Assembly (NCBI GenBank): GCA_934045075.1 | Contig: OW203726.1 | Coordinates: 8,392,860-8,456,859 of the forward strand | DNA from: Yponomeuta sedellus | Taxonomy: Eukaryota > Arthropoda > Insecta > Lepidoptera > Yponomeutidae | DNA: 64,000 nucleotides | Direction of reading: 5' to 3' | In this document: positions 53,701 through 63,900 of the stretch, one piece after another | Position numbering within the stretch: position 1 is the first letter of the stretch | Layout: the number at the start of each line of letters is the position of its first letter | Program-made: the position numbers and the translations under genes | The notes under the pieces: generated by a model | The model's database searches: none | What the model saw: the letters and a program-made list of their open reading frames with translations, nothing else | What the model was told of the DNA's origin: nothing

Positions 53701-55238
53701 TGAGATCGACCTTCACGTAGGTATCGACACAGGGCAGTATGTAGAAAAGACCTGGCGCTTTGGCGCCCCCCGGTCTCAGTCTACCGAGACGGAATATGAC
53801 TGCTCGTTCGTATTGTTTAATTACCTTCAAAAAAACCAACTCATGTAAAAACAGGACTCCTTAGCAGAAATTATAAGAATGATTATAAGATGAAATTATA
53901 AGTTATTTACTTACAGTCAACACGAAGAAAATGCCGATAGGAAATGTTATGATTAATAAAATTATTGAAAGGCCAGTGAGAACACGTCCCATGATCGGAT
54001 TCTTGGCTGAAGCAAAACAAAAGAGGAAAAAACATAGTCTTTTTACGTGTAAACCTTTCCTACTAAGAAGTAAAATGTTTATATTTTAAAGCCCAGATTA
54101 AAGCATTTTTCCCCTAAAATGGCTCCGACTGTGAGTTGCTGATTTTATTGCAGGATCCTATTGCAGGAGCATCGGGAAATCTACTAGGACCTACGCTGGT
54201 ATTCTGTTGAGACCATACCGCGGTTTCTGGTGTTACGAAAAATTAAACCGGATAAGTGCCAGGATTCTGGCCTCCCAGTTTTTCGTGCTTTTCCCGAAAT
54301 TAAAAGCTTTATAACGAATGTATAGTTTGAGATTTTGCCCCGTACTAGTAGTATAAGACGATATTACTTGCCAAATTTTATAGTTCTAGGTTAACGTTAT
54401 CGTTCGTTATCAACCCTTGTATGTCCCCACTGCTGGGGCACGGGTCTCTTCCTGCATCGCAGGAAGGTTAGGCCATACTCCACCACGGGGGCCAAGTCCG
54501 GGTTGGTGGAGGATTGTAAGACAGTGGCGGGCCTGTCAGAAGTTATCAAGCCGCTCATAAGGCCTCTGACATGGCTTAACGACTGCCATTATATGACAGC
54601 CGGCACCAACGGCTTAACGTGCCTTGCGAAGCACGGAAGCGCTCGGAAAAATGCCACTAGCTGTAGTCACGGGACGCTCACCCATCCTGTACCTAACCGC
54701 GCCTGTTGTTGCTAAACTAAGTGATTGATTCCAATCACTCGGTTCGCCTAGGCCACGAGCGCTTCTAGGTAAACAAAAACCCTTTAAATTTTGATTCCGT
54801 TGATGTCCAATTATGTTTTTGCGTCATATACGGCCGTATCATTTTATTATTTAGGTAAACTTAGAAGCTTGATTTTTCATAGCTTCAAGCTTCTGTAGAC
54901 CTAAGTACTTATACTTATATGGTTTTAATTTATAACTCGACAGACAGATGGACGGACAACAAAGTGATCGTATTAGGGTTCCGTTTATTCCTTTTAAGGT
55001 AAGGAGCCCTAAAAAGAGTAGTAAGTATGAAAATGAGTATCCAAAAACACATTTGAAGCATCTCAGTAATTATACCTTCCTGGCGACTAGCGTCGAAGTC
55101 ATACCCTTGTTGAGGCTTTGGTTCTACTATGGAAACAATGTGCGATGATCGCTTTGGCAGTTCTTGCTCAGTAGACTCATTTCGAATAGTTATTAACGTT
55201 TCCTTGGTTTCCTCAGGCTGATTCTCGATATACGACAT
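50779..55238 (-). CDS. Stomatin-like (SPFH/band 7) membrane protein, gene B, complete
   Basis: Seven exons: 55238-55076, 54006-53915, 53824-53669, 53239-53142, 52373-52212, 51612-51447 and 50880-50779. Splice sites are AG/GT, the joined frame is 312 residues, and the start is the only ATG in exon 1. Residues 1-54 form a polar cytosolic leader ([10 protein letters not shown], then [11 protein letters not shown]). The hairpin is [20 protein letters not shown]. The SPFH domain has [79 protein letters not shown] and WGVYVERVE. Then come [20 protein letters not shown] and a tail with [12 protein letters not shown]. Exons 3-6 have exactly the lengths of their gene A counterparts (156, 98, 162, 166) and the same phases, proving duplication. 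Stomatins bind cholesterol-rich membrane and regulate channels; this paralogue's partner is unknown. Introns hold two SINE copies and a 32-base hAT remnant. Confidence 0.95.
51000..51105 (-). repeat. tRNA-like repeat relic in a gene B intron
   Basis: The minus strand contains GAGATCGTGAGTTCGATTCT (B-box-like) at a plausible distance after a degraded A-box region. It may be a SINE head from another family. Confidence 0.4.
52046..52176 (-). mobile_element. Single-armed copy of the tRNA-like SINE
   Basis: Minus orientation: from inside the A-box region (AGTTGGGAGAGCATTGGCAC) through CGGGTTCGAGTCCCGGCATG to the TTAGTGCATTAAAAAG tail. Unlike three sister copies it is not palindromic. A 6-base CTGAAT repeat at both ends is only weak evidence for a target duplication. 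Confidence 0.7.
52771..52802. mobile_element. 32-base hAT-like remnant: two terminal repeats only
   Basis: CACAGAACATA, ten bases, then TATGTTCTGTG, bracketed by an exact 8-base duplication GTTACAGT at 52763-52770 and 52803-52810. The termini match those of the 2-kb hAT-type element at 36513-38559. It lies in an intron of stomatin gene B. Confidence 0.75.
53271..53375. mobile_element. Palindromic copy of the tRNA-like SINE, shortest
   Basis: A minus-oriented tail and body (TTAGTGCATTAAAAAT on the minus strand) stop at AACCTATTT and switch to a plus-oriented CACGGCATGGGTGAAATTTT...AGGTTTTTAAATTT. The arms pair over 18 bases. Exact 9-base duplications, ATGTCTTAT, are at 53262-53270 and 53376-53384. 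Confidence 0.8.
54395..54775. repeat. Interspersed repeat in intron 1 of gene B
   Basis: GC-rich sequence with CCCCACTGCTGGGGCACGGG, GTTAGGCCATACTCCACCAC and GGCTTAACGTGCCTTGCGAA. These are motifs I know from a very common lepidopteran repeat, probably a LINE tail. Confidence 0.5.
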
Positions 55239-55866
55239 GATTTTATTTTTTGAACTGGATGAGAAAATAAAACTGTCTTGGAGAGATCTAAGTAGTGTAC
55301 ATATTGTGTATAGATTCAGTCAAAAATTGTCAATCTCCATTTAAGTAATGAACAATATTACTAATTATAAATATTCACTTATGATTGTAGACAAAACATT
55401 TCACAAAATATTCGAAAATTGCGCTAAATATCCACAGACTAAATAATATTAGAATGATAGATAAATCATATGTGTCACACACACGGATGTCATGACATCC
55501 GTGGTCACACAATACTAAAAGCTACTTGTGTCACACTGGTATCTATGATGCCTTACATACACTGACCTCTATGCATTCCAATAAAATGGTGAGACGAAAC
55601 ATTTGTAACTTATCATCTATTTTAATATGTAGAGCTAGGTTGCGACGTGCGACCACGTAAGTTATTCATTGTATGAAGTTTCATTTCAAAACTTCATTGC
55701 ACTTTGGAGCTGTCTAAATGCTTAACCCGATAGAGCGGAAAGTTCCGTGATACAAGGACTGGACAACTCGCCTCGCGATCATGGAATATTGCAGTCTATA
55801 TTGTGTAACTCTCTCTTACGCAATGTAGACTGCAAAAAGTAATTTAATATCTTTCTTTAATTCATT

Positions 55867-56066
55867 NNNNNNNNNNNNNNNNNNNNNNNNNNNNNNNNNN
55901 NNNNNNNNNNNNNNNNNNNNNNNNNNNNNNNNNNNNNNNNNNNNNNNNNNNNNNNNNNNNNNNNNNNNNNNNNNNNNNNNNNNNNNNNNNNNNNNNNNNN
56001 NNNNNNNNNNNNNNNNNNNNNNNNNNNNNNNNNNNNNNNNNNNNNNNNNNNNNNNNNNNNNNNNNN
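55867..56066. other. Assembly gap (200 N)
   Basis: Exactly 200 N, so the size is probably a placeholder. It cuts into a stomatin-like exon. Confidence 0.99.
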
Positions 56067-56176
56067 TAGTCGACGCACTATAGTCGGCCACCCGCACCAC
56101 AGCATTCAAGGGTTCCTTTATTCTGTAGTAGACCACCGGCGTCGACTGCCACCGTCACTGAGTCTCGGGTTAGGAC
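56067..56176 (-). pseudogene. Third stomatin-like exon, frameshifted and cut by the gap
   Basis: After a TTATCCAG acceptor (from 56176 down) the minus strand reads VLTRDSVTVAVDA, then, one base later, VVYYRIKEPLNAVVRVADYSAST. This matches the 98-base exon of genes A and B ([20 protein letters not shown]...). One extra G after GTCGACGCC breaks the frame. The reading also runs on past DY without the intron that A and B have at that point, straight into the SAST of the next exon, and then meets the N run. It is either a decayed paralogue or an intact gene with an assembly error beside the gap. No matching exons were seen from 56180 to 59800. Confidence 0.75.
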
Positions 56177-56204
56177 CTGGATAATTAAAGGGGGATGAAA
56201 AAAT

Positions 56205-56345
56205 AAATAGATAGATAGATAGAGAACACTTTATTGCACAAACAGAAAAATATTACAACCATGATTCTTAAATCTAAGTAATGTTATACAATTGGCGGTC
56301 TTATCGCTAAGAGCGATCACTTCCAGACAACCTTTGGATGGAGTG
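56205..56345 (-). repeat. LINE 3'-end relic with (TAGA) tail
   Basis: (TAGA)n next to ACTTTATTGCACAAACAG, and further on GGCGGTCTTATCGCTAAGAG then CACTTCCAGACAACC. This is the inverted 3' end of a common lepidopteran CR1-type LINE. Confidence 0.55.
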
Positions 56346-56699
56346 GATTGCATGAAGAATATAGTCGGTACGTGGTGCATGTACATAAACAATTAAATCA
56401 TAAATAATTAATTAAATAAATAAATTGATAGGTCACCTAAAGTATGCCAGGTATATAAGAAGTGTGCACAGTACGATATTTTCTTCTTCTCAGTGTTATC
56501 CGCGGTTTATCAATTTTCCCATGAGAATAAGATATTTTTACGCAGTAAAACGTAGGCTATGCAAACGTACGCTCCATTATTATATTGCTCCTGATTTTAT
56601 GAAGCCAATTACACTCGTGCAAACATGATAAAACGATTGCCATATTATTTGTCAAAATCTGATCGTTGGTTAAGGTTATGATGAGGGAACATAGAATCG

Positions 56700-56921
56700 G
56701 TCATACATGCATACATGCATACATACATACGCACATACATACATACATGCATGCATGCATGCAGGCATGCATGCATGCATGCATGCATACATACATACAT
56801 ACATACATACATACATACATACATACATACATACATACATACGTACGTACGTACATACATACATACATACATACATACATACATACATACATACATACAT
56901 ACATACATACATACATACATT
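56700..56921. repeat. Tetranucleotide microsatellite (CATA/CATG/CGTA)
   Basis: About 220 bases of CATA units, with an inner ATGC-unit block at 56746-56788 and a CGTA block at 56842-56852. Long frames through it are artefacts. It ends in GCCCAGCAGTGGGACACA (56938-56955), the tail of a common LINE, so it may have grown from a LINE 3' terminus. Confidence 0.95.
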
Positions 56922-57544
56922 AGAATGTAGGCCTTTGCCCAGCAGTGGGACACAAACATTATAGGCTATGTAGAAAAAAAAAATATAGTGTGATGTGATA
57001 AAGTGCTTGCTAACTATTTATGTAACTGGAATTGTCAAGGATAACTTGGACATCGCGCAAAAACATGAATTGTTCTTGGAACAGCAGATTATTAGGCTAT
57101 TTAGAAGTTGTAGGCAGTAAAGGTTGTTCGTATTGATAAGCAGAGTCCTTCGATTGTATTTTGAGGATTTTGTATTAGCTTGAATGTAAGCTTGTAATTA
57201 TGCTTTTATGCACATGAAAAATACAGTACAGGCACGAACGAAAATGAATGTACGAAGGCAAGTTTATATTAACGAGCTTTAATGTGACTGGCAAACTATG
57301 TAAATCATTAAATTAATTAAATTTTAGCATTCTTTTGTCGTATCGATTTGAAACTTTGCCAGTGTGTGTAATTCCTTTCGTCAATACATTAATTTGGTAT
57401 CATCGAGATGCTCTGATGATAAGCTAGCAGATAATATTCTTCAACTCTCTCAGTTTCGCTATCTGATCTGCCAAATTCGCAACTTCCACAGTAACAATAT
57501 CATTTAGTATAGTAGCTCTACTGCAAACCTCTTACGTATACCCC

Positions 57545-57712
57545 ATTGGGCAGCCGAAAGAGGGGGCAGCCAAGGACCACCTGGAAAAGATCAATAGACC
57601 AAGAGGCCAAGTCGATCGGCACTAGCTGGCCTGAATTAGAAGCTGCCGCGAACCACCGTCATAAGTGGGCATCTGTGGTTCTAGCCCTATGCTCTGCTAG
57701 GAGTTAAAGGAC
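57545..57712 (+). pseudogene. LINE ORF2 C-terminal relic
   Basis: One frame reads RKRGQPRTTWKRSIDQEAKS, TSWPELEAAANHRHKWASVV and LALCSARS-stop, followed by an AAGAAGAAGAAG tail. This is a standard LINE ending. 5'-truncated. Confidence 0.65.
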
Positions 57713-57924
57713 CAAAGAAGAAGAAGACTGCAAACCTCTTAAATTAAATTAATGTCGACAAAGTGCCCTACGCTTTTTGGCTTATCTACTTAATAATTTG
57801 CTACATTGCTATCGGGATGATGCGAGGTGGTTAGGGCCAGCAAGAGGGGATGCCTTTGGGCAGATACAAAAGAAACTTGTAACATGGACATAGAAATCTT
57901 ACATAAGTATGTATATACTTATGT

Positions 57925-58110
57925 ACTAGGAAACGAACTTTTCTAGTTTGTCTTGGGTCTTGGATGTTATCTATGTATTTATTGAATTTAATCTATCGTC
58001 GAGTTAGCACCTATAACACAAGTCATTTAGTTGTACTTAGTATAGGGCTAACGAGATCTGTGTAAATTGTCCATGAATATTTATTTATTTATTATTATTA
58101 TTTATTTATA
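57925..58110 (+). mobile_element. tRNA-derived SINE, 5'-truncated copy
   Basis: Begins CTAGGAAACGAACTTTTCTA and ends in ATTTATTTATTTATTATT. It matches 27874-28060 (minus) but lacks the tRNA-like head. Confidence 0.8.
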
Positions 58111-58455
58111 TAAAACTCTTTTCCTTAACATGAGGAACGTACAGACTAATGTCTCTTTTTATTGACGCGGCATACCGATACTAAGTCACGTAGATAGCCA
58201 GGTAGAAATACGGTATTGAATACCTACCATAAATATTAATTAATGATACCTTATTGCACATGACACATTTAACAGGATATTACATAAAAATAGCACGTTA
58301 AAAGACCAGCATATTAGATTTTAATGAAGGCATTCCTGTCTTTGCAGATGGTGATTTGGCTGACTTTGACGTAGCTTTACTTTTTTATCGCTTATGTAGT
58401 TCTTGTAATAAGATTGTTGGATAGATAGAACCATTACCAGATGTAGCAAGTGTAT

Positions 58456-58704
58456 TCAAATATTTAAAAACACTGAGTTGCTGAAGCGGCAGCCAAACTC
58501 AAAATTCGGAAGTATAGCCAGCATATGCGTCATTATTTGTTCGTCCCACTGGCCGTGGAAATAACGGGGGTATGGGATGAGGGAAAAGTTTTTATTGGGG
58601 AAATCAATCAGCGCCTGAGGAGTCGGGAGTATGACGTTTGTTCTGGGGCATAACTGACGCAAAGGATCTCCCAGGCGGTGCAACGGGGCAATTGATAGCA
58701 TCAT
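58456..58704 (-). other. Unrecognised minus-strand open frame
   Basis: An 82-codon frame from the ATG (open a further 17 codons above it) with protein-like composition: LHRLGDPLRQLCPRTNVILP, FPNKNFSLIPYPRYFHGQWD. I recognise no family. It may be part of a broken gene together with 58752-58988, which is in another frame. Confidence 0.3.
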
Positions 58705-58751
58705 GGGAACTTTTGGGTAGGGTGTGACCCGAGGCGGTGTTTTTGATTAAT

Positions 58752-58988
58752 TTAGTTTAGTTTTATATTATTTACTGTGCCAATTTTTATGACGAAGCTT
58801 TCTGCGAATTTTCGCAATGTCTCTTTCTGTGCTGTTAATGAAACACCCATAAATCTGCAGTGGATTGCCGCTTGCTGGTTAGTGAGACTTCTCACGACAT
58901 TCAACCTACCAAATGTCACCGGTTTCTCTAGAATTGCATAGTAGTTGCCTAGCGCACAATTTCGAAGCTCAATTTTGTTAGGAACCAC
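58752..58988 (-). other. Unrecognised minus-strand open frame, possible exon
   Basis: It reads NCALGNYYAILEKPVTFGRL, NVVRSLTNQQAAIHCRFMG and KETLRKFAESFVIKIGT, with a TAATAG just above it and a GTAAAT that could serve as donor after KIGT. Family unknown. The 58996-59827 stretch to its right shows no gene. Confidence 0.3.
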
Positions 58989-59827
58989 TATTAAAACACT
59001 ATGAATCTACTGTCAAGTCGCATGAATGGAGCAATGTTTATTTAACGTAGACAGTGAAACAGTCGCATTGTTCTAAACAAATGACTCGCGTCTCAGATGA
59101 ACTTTAATTTAATGCCCGCTGTTATGATAATTCTGTACATCAATCGTCTTGAAGTAAATTGTGCGTTAGTTCAACTAATAAACCAGTCAAAGAATCTGTT
59201 TTCGTAAAGAGAATCTAGCGAGATGAAAATAAGGTTTAGTTTTGGTTATGAGATTTTTTCAACATGGGAAAACTGGGCCAGCGGTTTCCGAATTCTGTGA
59301 ACTGTCTGTCTGCGGTCTCAGCAGTCTCGACTTGTCTAAATAAACTGCCTGAGCCCGATTCACAACGGTGACAGATGCTTCTCATTAGGCCTAACCTAGG
59401 TTGTTAGGGATGTGCTTTCGAAACAAAAGCCATTATTATGTTTTGGTTGCATTTGACGAGTCTGTCTGTTTTCGTAGATTCCAAATTTTAGATGCTTGTG
59501 TGTATTTTTTATTTTGTCTTTAATTTTACTTATTAAGTACACCAACGCAAGAACACAGTCATGAGAAAGATTGAAATAAACGTGACTTAAAGCTAGTAAT
59601 TATGCCATTAGAATGTATAAACAGCATTTGTAGTGTAGAGTCTACTTGTATGAAAACTAAGATATGTTAGACAGTACTTAAGTTTAAGGAATCTACTTAG
59701 AAATAGAATATTGTAATATTTTACATTTTATTGTTATTTAGATAATAACTATTCTCTATAACGATTTAGAGAACTGTAGCAAGCATGCATAGAATGGAAC
59801 GCAACTACAACACATTGATGCCCTACT

Positions 59828-60931
59828 GTGCCTATACGGCAGCCCGCACACAGCTACACGCGAGGAGCGTATATAAACGGGCGCACGGCAAGTGCGCCCT
59901 CTCCCGTGTACCTACGGGACAAGTCCGCATGGACTAAAGTCGGGCAGTTGTGTAAGGACAACAATGTCCACTACCTCAGGGCGCGGAACAACGCCGATAA
60001 CATAGTTATCGAGACCGCGACTACTGACCACTTCAGGAGCCTGACTAGGCTCCTCACTCTTCACAAGGTCCCATATCACACGTATGCGCTCCCCGAGGAG
60101 CGCAAGGTGCGGGCCGTGCTCCGAGGCGTTCCCATGGAACTTTCCAAGGACGCCATCAAGGACGACCTTGTCTCGCAAGGTCATCCCGTCGAGGCGGTGC
60201 ATCCCATGCACAGCAGCCGCGGGAAGTCCTTCCCCCTTGTCTTGGTGATACTCACCAATTCCCCCCAAGCCCGCTCCATCTTCTCGGGAGTCCCCACAGT
60301 TTGTGGGCTCTCGAACATCAAAGTCGAAAAGCCCCATAGGCGGGGCCACCCCGGCCAATGCCACCGCTGCCAGCTCTATGGCCACGCGGCGGCAAACTGC
60401 TCCGCTCCTCCCAGATGCGTGAAGTGCCTAGAGCCTCACGCCACCGGGGAGTGCTTGCGCACTCGCGACTCGGAAGTCCCTCCGGCTTGCGTACTGTGTA
60501 ACCAGTCCGGCCATACGGCCAATTACCGGGGGTGCCCGCGTGCCCCCCGCCCCTCCGCCCCTAAGGCTCCCAAGGCCCCAAAGGCCCCCCTCTCCCAGAG
60601 GAAATCAGTGCCGGCACTGAACACTCCCGCCTTCCCGCCCCTGGGCCGCTCCAGTGCGAAACCCACCCCTCCACCAACCCCAGCATGGGGCCCCCGCCCT
60701 ATTCCTCCTCCCTCCGCAGCAAGGCCCGTAGCGGCCACTCAGGCTTGTCCCCCCTCTGCCCCAATCAGGTCTCAGACAGCTGACGACCTCAGAGTCATCA
60801 GTGATGCCATTCAAAATATTGATTTGGCGGAGATTTCCGTATTGGCGCACAAGCTGCGCACCGCGACCTCCCCCGGCGCGCGTCTTGCCGCCCTTGCCGA
60901 GCATAGTTATATGCTCTCTCGTCTTGCTTAG
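59828..60931 (+). CDS. Jockey LINE ORF1: gag-like CCHC protein
   Basis: The frame has 367 residues. From about residue 26 (PVYLRDKSAWTKVGQLCKDN) it follows the Jockey-type gag: TTDHFRSLTRLLTLHKVPYH, ALPEERKVRAVLRGVP and HSSRGKSFPLVLVIL. Three zinc knuckles follow: CHRCQLYGHAAANC (178-191), CVKCLEPHATGEC (197-209) and CVLCNQSGHTANYRGC (221-236). A Pro/Ala-rich tail with an AKLRTATSP-like helix ends it. Full Jockey ORF1s are usually longer at the N terminus, so the first 25 residues may come from flanking DNA of a 5'-truncated insertion. A TATATAAA at 59869-59876 lies inside this region. GC-rich, unlike its surroundings. 27 bases separate it from ORF2. Confidence 0.88.
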   Translation: MPIRQPAHSYTRGAYINGRTASAPSPVYLRDKSAWTKVGQLCKDNNVHYLRARNNADNIVIETATTDHFRSLTRLLTLHKVPYHTYALPEERKVRAVLRGVPMELSKDAIKDDLVSQGHPVEAVHPMHSSRGKSFPLVLVILTNSPQARSIFSGVPTVCGLSNIKVEKPHRRGHPGQCHRCQLYGHAAANCSAPPRCVKCLEPHATGECLRTRDSEVPPACVLCNQSGHTANYRGCPRAPRPSAPKAPKAPKAPLSQRKSVPALNTPAFPPLGRSSAKPTPPPTPAWGPRPIPPPSAARPVAATQACPPSAPIRSQTADDLRVISDAIQNIDLAEISVLAHKLRTATSPGARLAALAEHSYMLSRLA

Positions 60932-63900
60932 TTAGTTAGTTTATAGCTAAACTAACTAATGCCGGTCCCTCAGGACACTCCCCCACCCCCGCGCGTCAGC
61001 ACGGGCCGACTCAAGCCTAAGGGCGTCTCGCTTATTTCGTACAACGCTCGCGGTCTCCGCAGCAATGTACACGAACTCAGGGAATTCGTTAAAGTCAACG
61101 AAGTGGACCTGCTCCTCGTGCAGGAAACTTGGCTCAAGCCCCGTACTCGGGGACTGAGGATTCCCAAGTTTACTCTCGTAAGAAATGACAGAGCCGACGG
61201 CCGTCAAGGCGGCGGCACTGCCATTTATTACAAGAGCTCCCTTCACTGCTCCCATGTCCCCACTCCGGCTCTCTCCAACATGGAAGCCACTGTCTGCAGA
61301 CTAGGTATGACGGGACATCCGTCCTTAGTAGTAGCTTCAATTTATATTCCCAGCGGAACACTACCCTTACGGAGTGATTTCGAAGCCATCCTCGCTCTAG
61401 GCCCCCATACCGTGATGTTCGGGGATTTCAACTCGAAATACACGGATTGGACCTGCCTACAGACGAACTCTGGTGGCATTGCCCTTCTCGGTCTAACCGA
61501 ATCGTTGGAATTAGACGTCCTATGTCCGTTTTCTCCAACTCACTACCCTGACAACCCAGCGCACTCCCCCGACGTGCTAGATTTCGCCCTTTTAAAGGGC
61601 GTCAGCCTCAACCTCAGGTCGATCGAGCCTCTCGACGACCTAGGTTCCGACCACCGACCGGTCTCGCTCCAGCTAGGTCCCCCGACTCACTCCACACTCT
61701 CTGTTAAGACTATCACTAACTGGGACGGTGTTAAAGCCTCCCTAGTCACCGTTGCTGAAGCCCCCGATTCGCCGCTTGTGCTCACACCCGGCTGTCTTGA
61801 CAGCACGGATAAAATAGATAGCGCCGTAGACTCCCTCACGCATGTGATCCAAACAGCCATCCGTGACAACGAACACCAAGTCCCGGTCCATGACCGTAAG
61901 CTCCCTCTCGACGTCAGAAATCTGATAAGGGCCAAAAGAGCCGCCCTTCGAAGGGCCTCGCTCTACCCAACTCCTGCCTACAGGAAACGTGCAAACGTCC
62001 TCCAACGGCAAGTCCGGTCGCGGCTCTCCGAACTGAGCAACTCCAATTGGGGTGACCTCATGGAGACCATTTCCCCCTCCCACGTAGCATACTATAAAGT
62101 AGCTAGGGCCCTTCGGGTTGACGCGATCACCCACACCCCTCCCTTGATGCGTCCCGATGGCACTACCGCCTTCGAGGACGACGAAAAGGCCGAATGCTTC
62201 GCTGACAGCATTGAGGCTCAATGCTCTCCCAGCGTCCAGCATAGAGACCCAGTTCACATAGGCAAGGTTGAGGAGGAGGTCCGTAAAAAGACCTCCCTCC
62301 CCTTAACCGACGACCCTATCGCGGTATCCACTGACGAAATTCAGCTTTTTATCAAAAGACTGAAACGTAAAAAGGCCCCAGGAGCGGACGGTATTGCCAA
62401 CCTAGCGCTCAAAAACTTCCCCGGCCAGGTGCTCACCCTCCTTGCCATTCTCTTCAATGCCTGCTTTGACCTCTGTCACTTTCCATCCGCATGGAAAGAG
62501 GCGACAGTCATAGGCATTCCCAAGCCCGGGAAGCCCCTCAACGTCCCATCTAGCCACCGCCCCATCAGCCTTCTTAAGGCCATGGGCAAGCTCTTCGAAC
62601 GAGTTATTCTCACTCGTATGAGAAACCACCTCTTCCCGTCAGAGGGACCCCCTCTCATCATCCATCACCAATTTGGCTTTCGAGCTAGGCACTCTTGCCC
62701 TCAACAAGTCCACCGCATAGTAGAGTATATCTTGAGTGGTTTCTTCCCTAGGCGCGAAAAGACGGTAGCCGTCTTCTTCGATGTCGCCAAGGCCTTTGAC
62801 AAGGTCTGGCACGCAGGGCTCGTGTACAAATTGTACGAACTGGGTCTCCCCGACCGACTTGTCCGCGTCATATATAGCTTTCTGAAGGATCGGTCCTTCC
62901 GTTTTAGACACGAGGGGGTACTCTCGTCCCCCCGTCCGCTCAGAGCCGGGGTCCCGCAAGGCTCCGTGCTCTCCCCCCTCCTGTACATTTCGTACACAAA
63001 TGACATTCCCATTCCCGGCGATGGGGTCCAATTGTCACTTTTTGCCGACGACACCGCACTCTACTGCAAGAGTCGGCAGATGTCGTGTATCCTCCGCAAA
63101 CTCCAACCCGCGGTCGATAAGCTAGGAGCCTGGTTCAGACTATGGCGCATCGAGGTCAACCCGGAGAAAAGCACGGCTGTGCGTTTTGAACATGAACACA
63201 AGCGTGGACGGTTTCTCGGCGAGGACCCCCCCATTCGCATGTTAGGGACCCCAGTCCCCTGGCAAAAATCCGCCAAGTACCTAGGTGTCATTTTAGATAG
63301 GAACCTGACTTTCGTCCCACACATCCGGAAGGTGACCCGGACAGCCCGATTTTACCTAGGCCGCCTATCATCCATGATAGGCCGGCACAGTAGGATGTCA
63401 GCTAGGAACAAGCGAACGCTCTATAAGGTTTGCATTCGTCCCGTGATGACTTACGCGGCACCCGTCTTCGCTCACGCGTCCCCCTCAGCCCTGTACGGAC
63501 TGCAGAGGGTACAGAACATTTTTATTCGTAGGGCACTGAACGCTCACTGGTGCGTCAGGAACGCAGACCTACATCGGGACATGGAAATCCCAACCATGCA
63601 GCAATTTATTAGGTCCCTCTCAGAGACGTTCTTCAGCACTGCTGAAGAACATCCCAACCCCCTGATCCGCGAAGCAGCGGCTTACTCTCCGCCCACGACG
63701 GACCCACGTTACCTGGTGCGCAGGCCCAGGAACGTACTCGTTGACCCGCCCGACAAATTGTCGTCCGACCTGAACCACCTCTTAGAGGCTCGGTCTCAGT
63801 CAGACGCGCCCCCCTCCTCTGCCAGTGTCCCCCCTAGGGGGGGCACTGCTCTTTCATAGCAGTTTTGTAATATAAACTCTTCTAAGCGGACGCTCCGCTA

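Noticed and set aside
55816..56136. A 106-residue minus-strand protein spanning the N run
   Set aside because: Most of its codons are N. Only the stomatin-like part at the high-coordinate end is real.
56645..56964. Long frames on both strands encoding Tyr/His/Ile/Thr or Cys/Val/Met repeats
   Set aside because: They are all readings of a tetranucleotide microsatellite.
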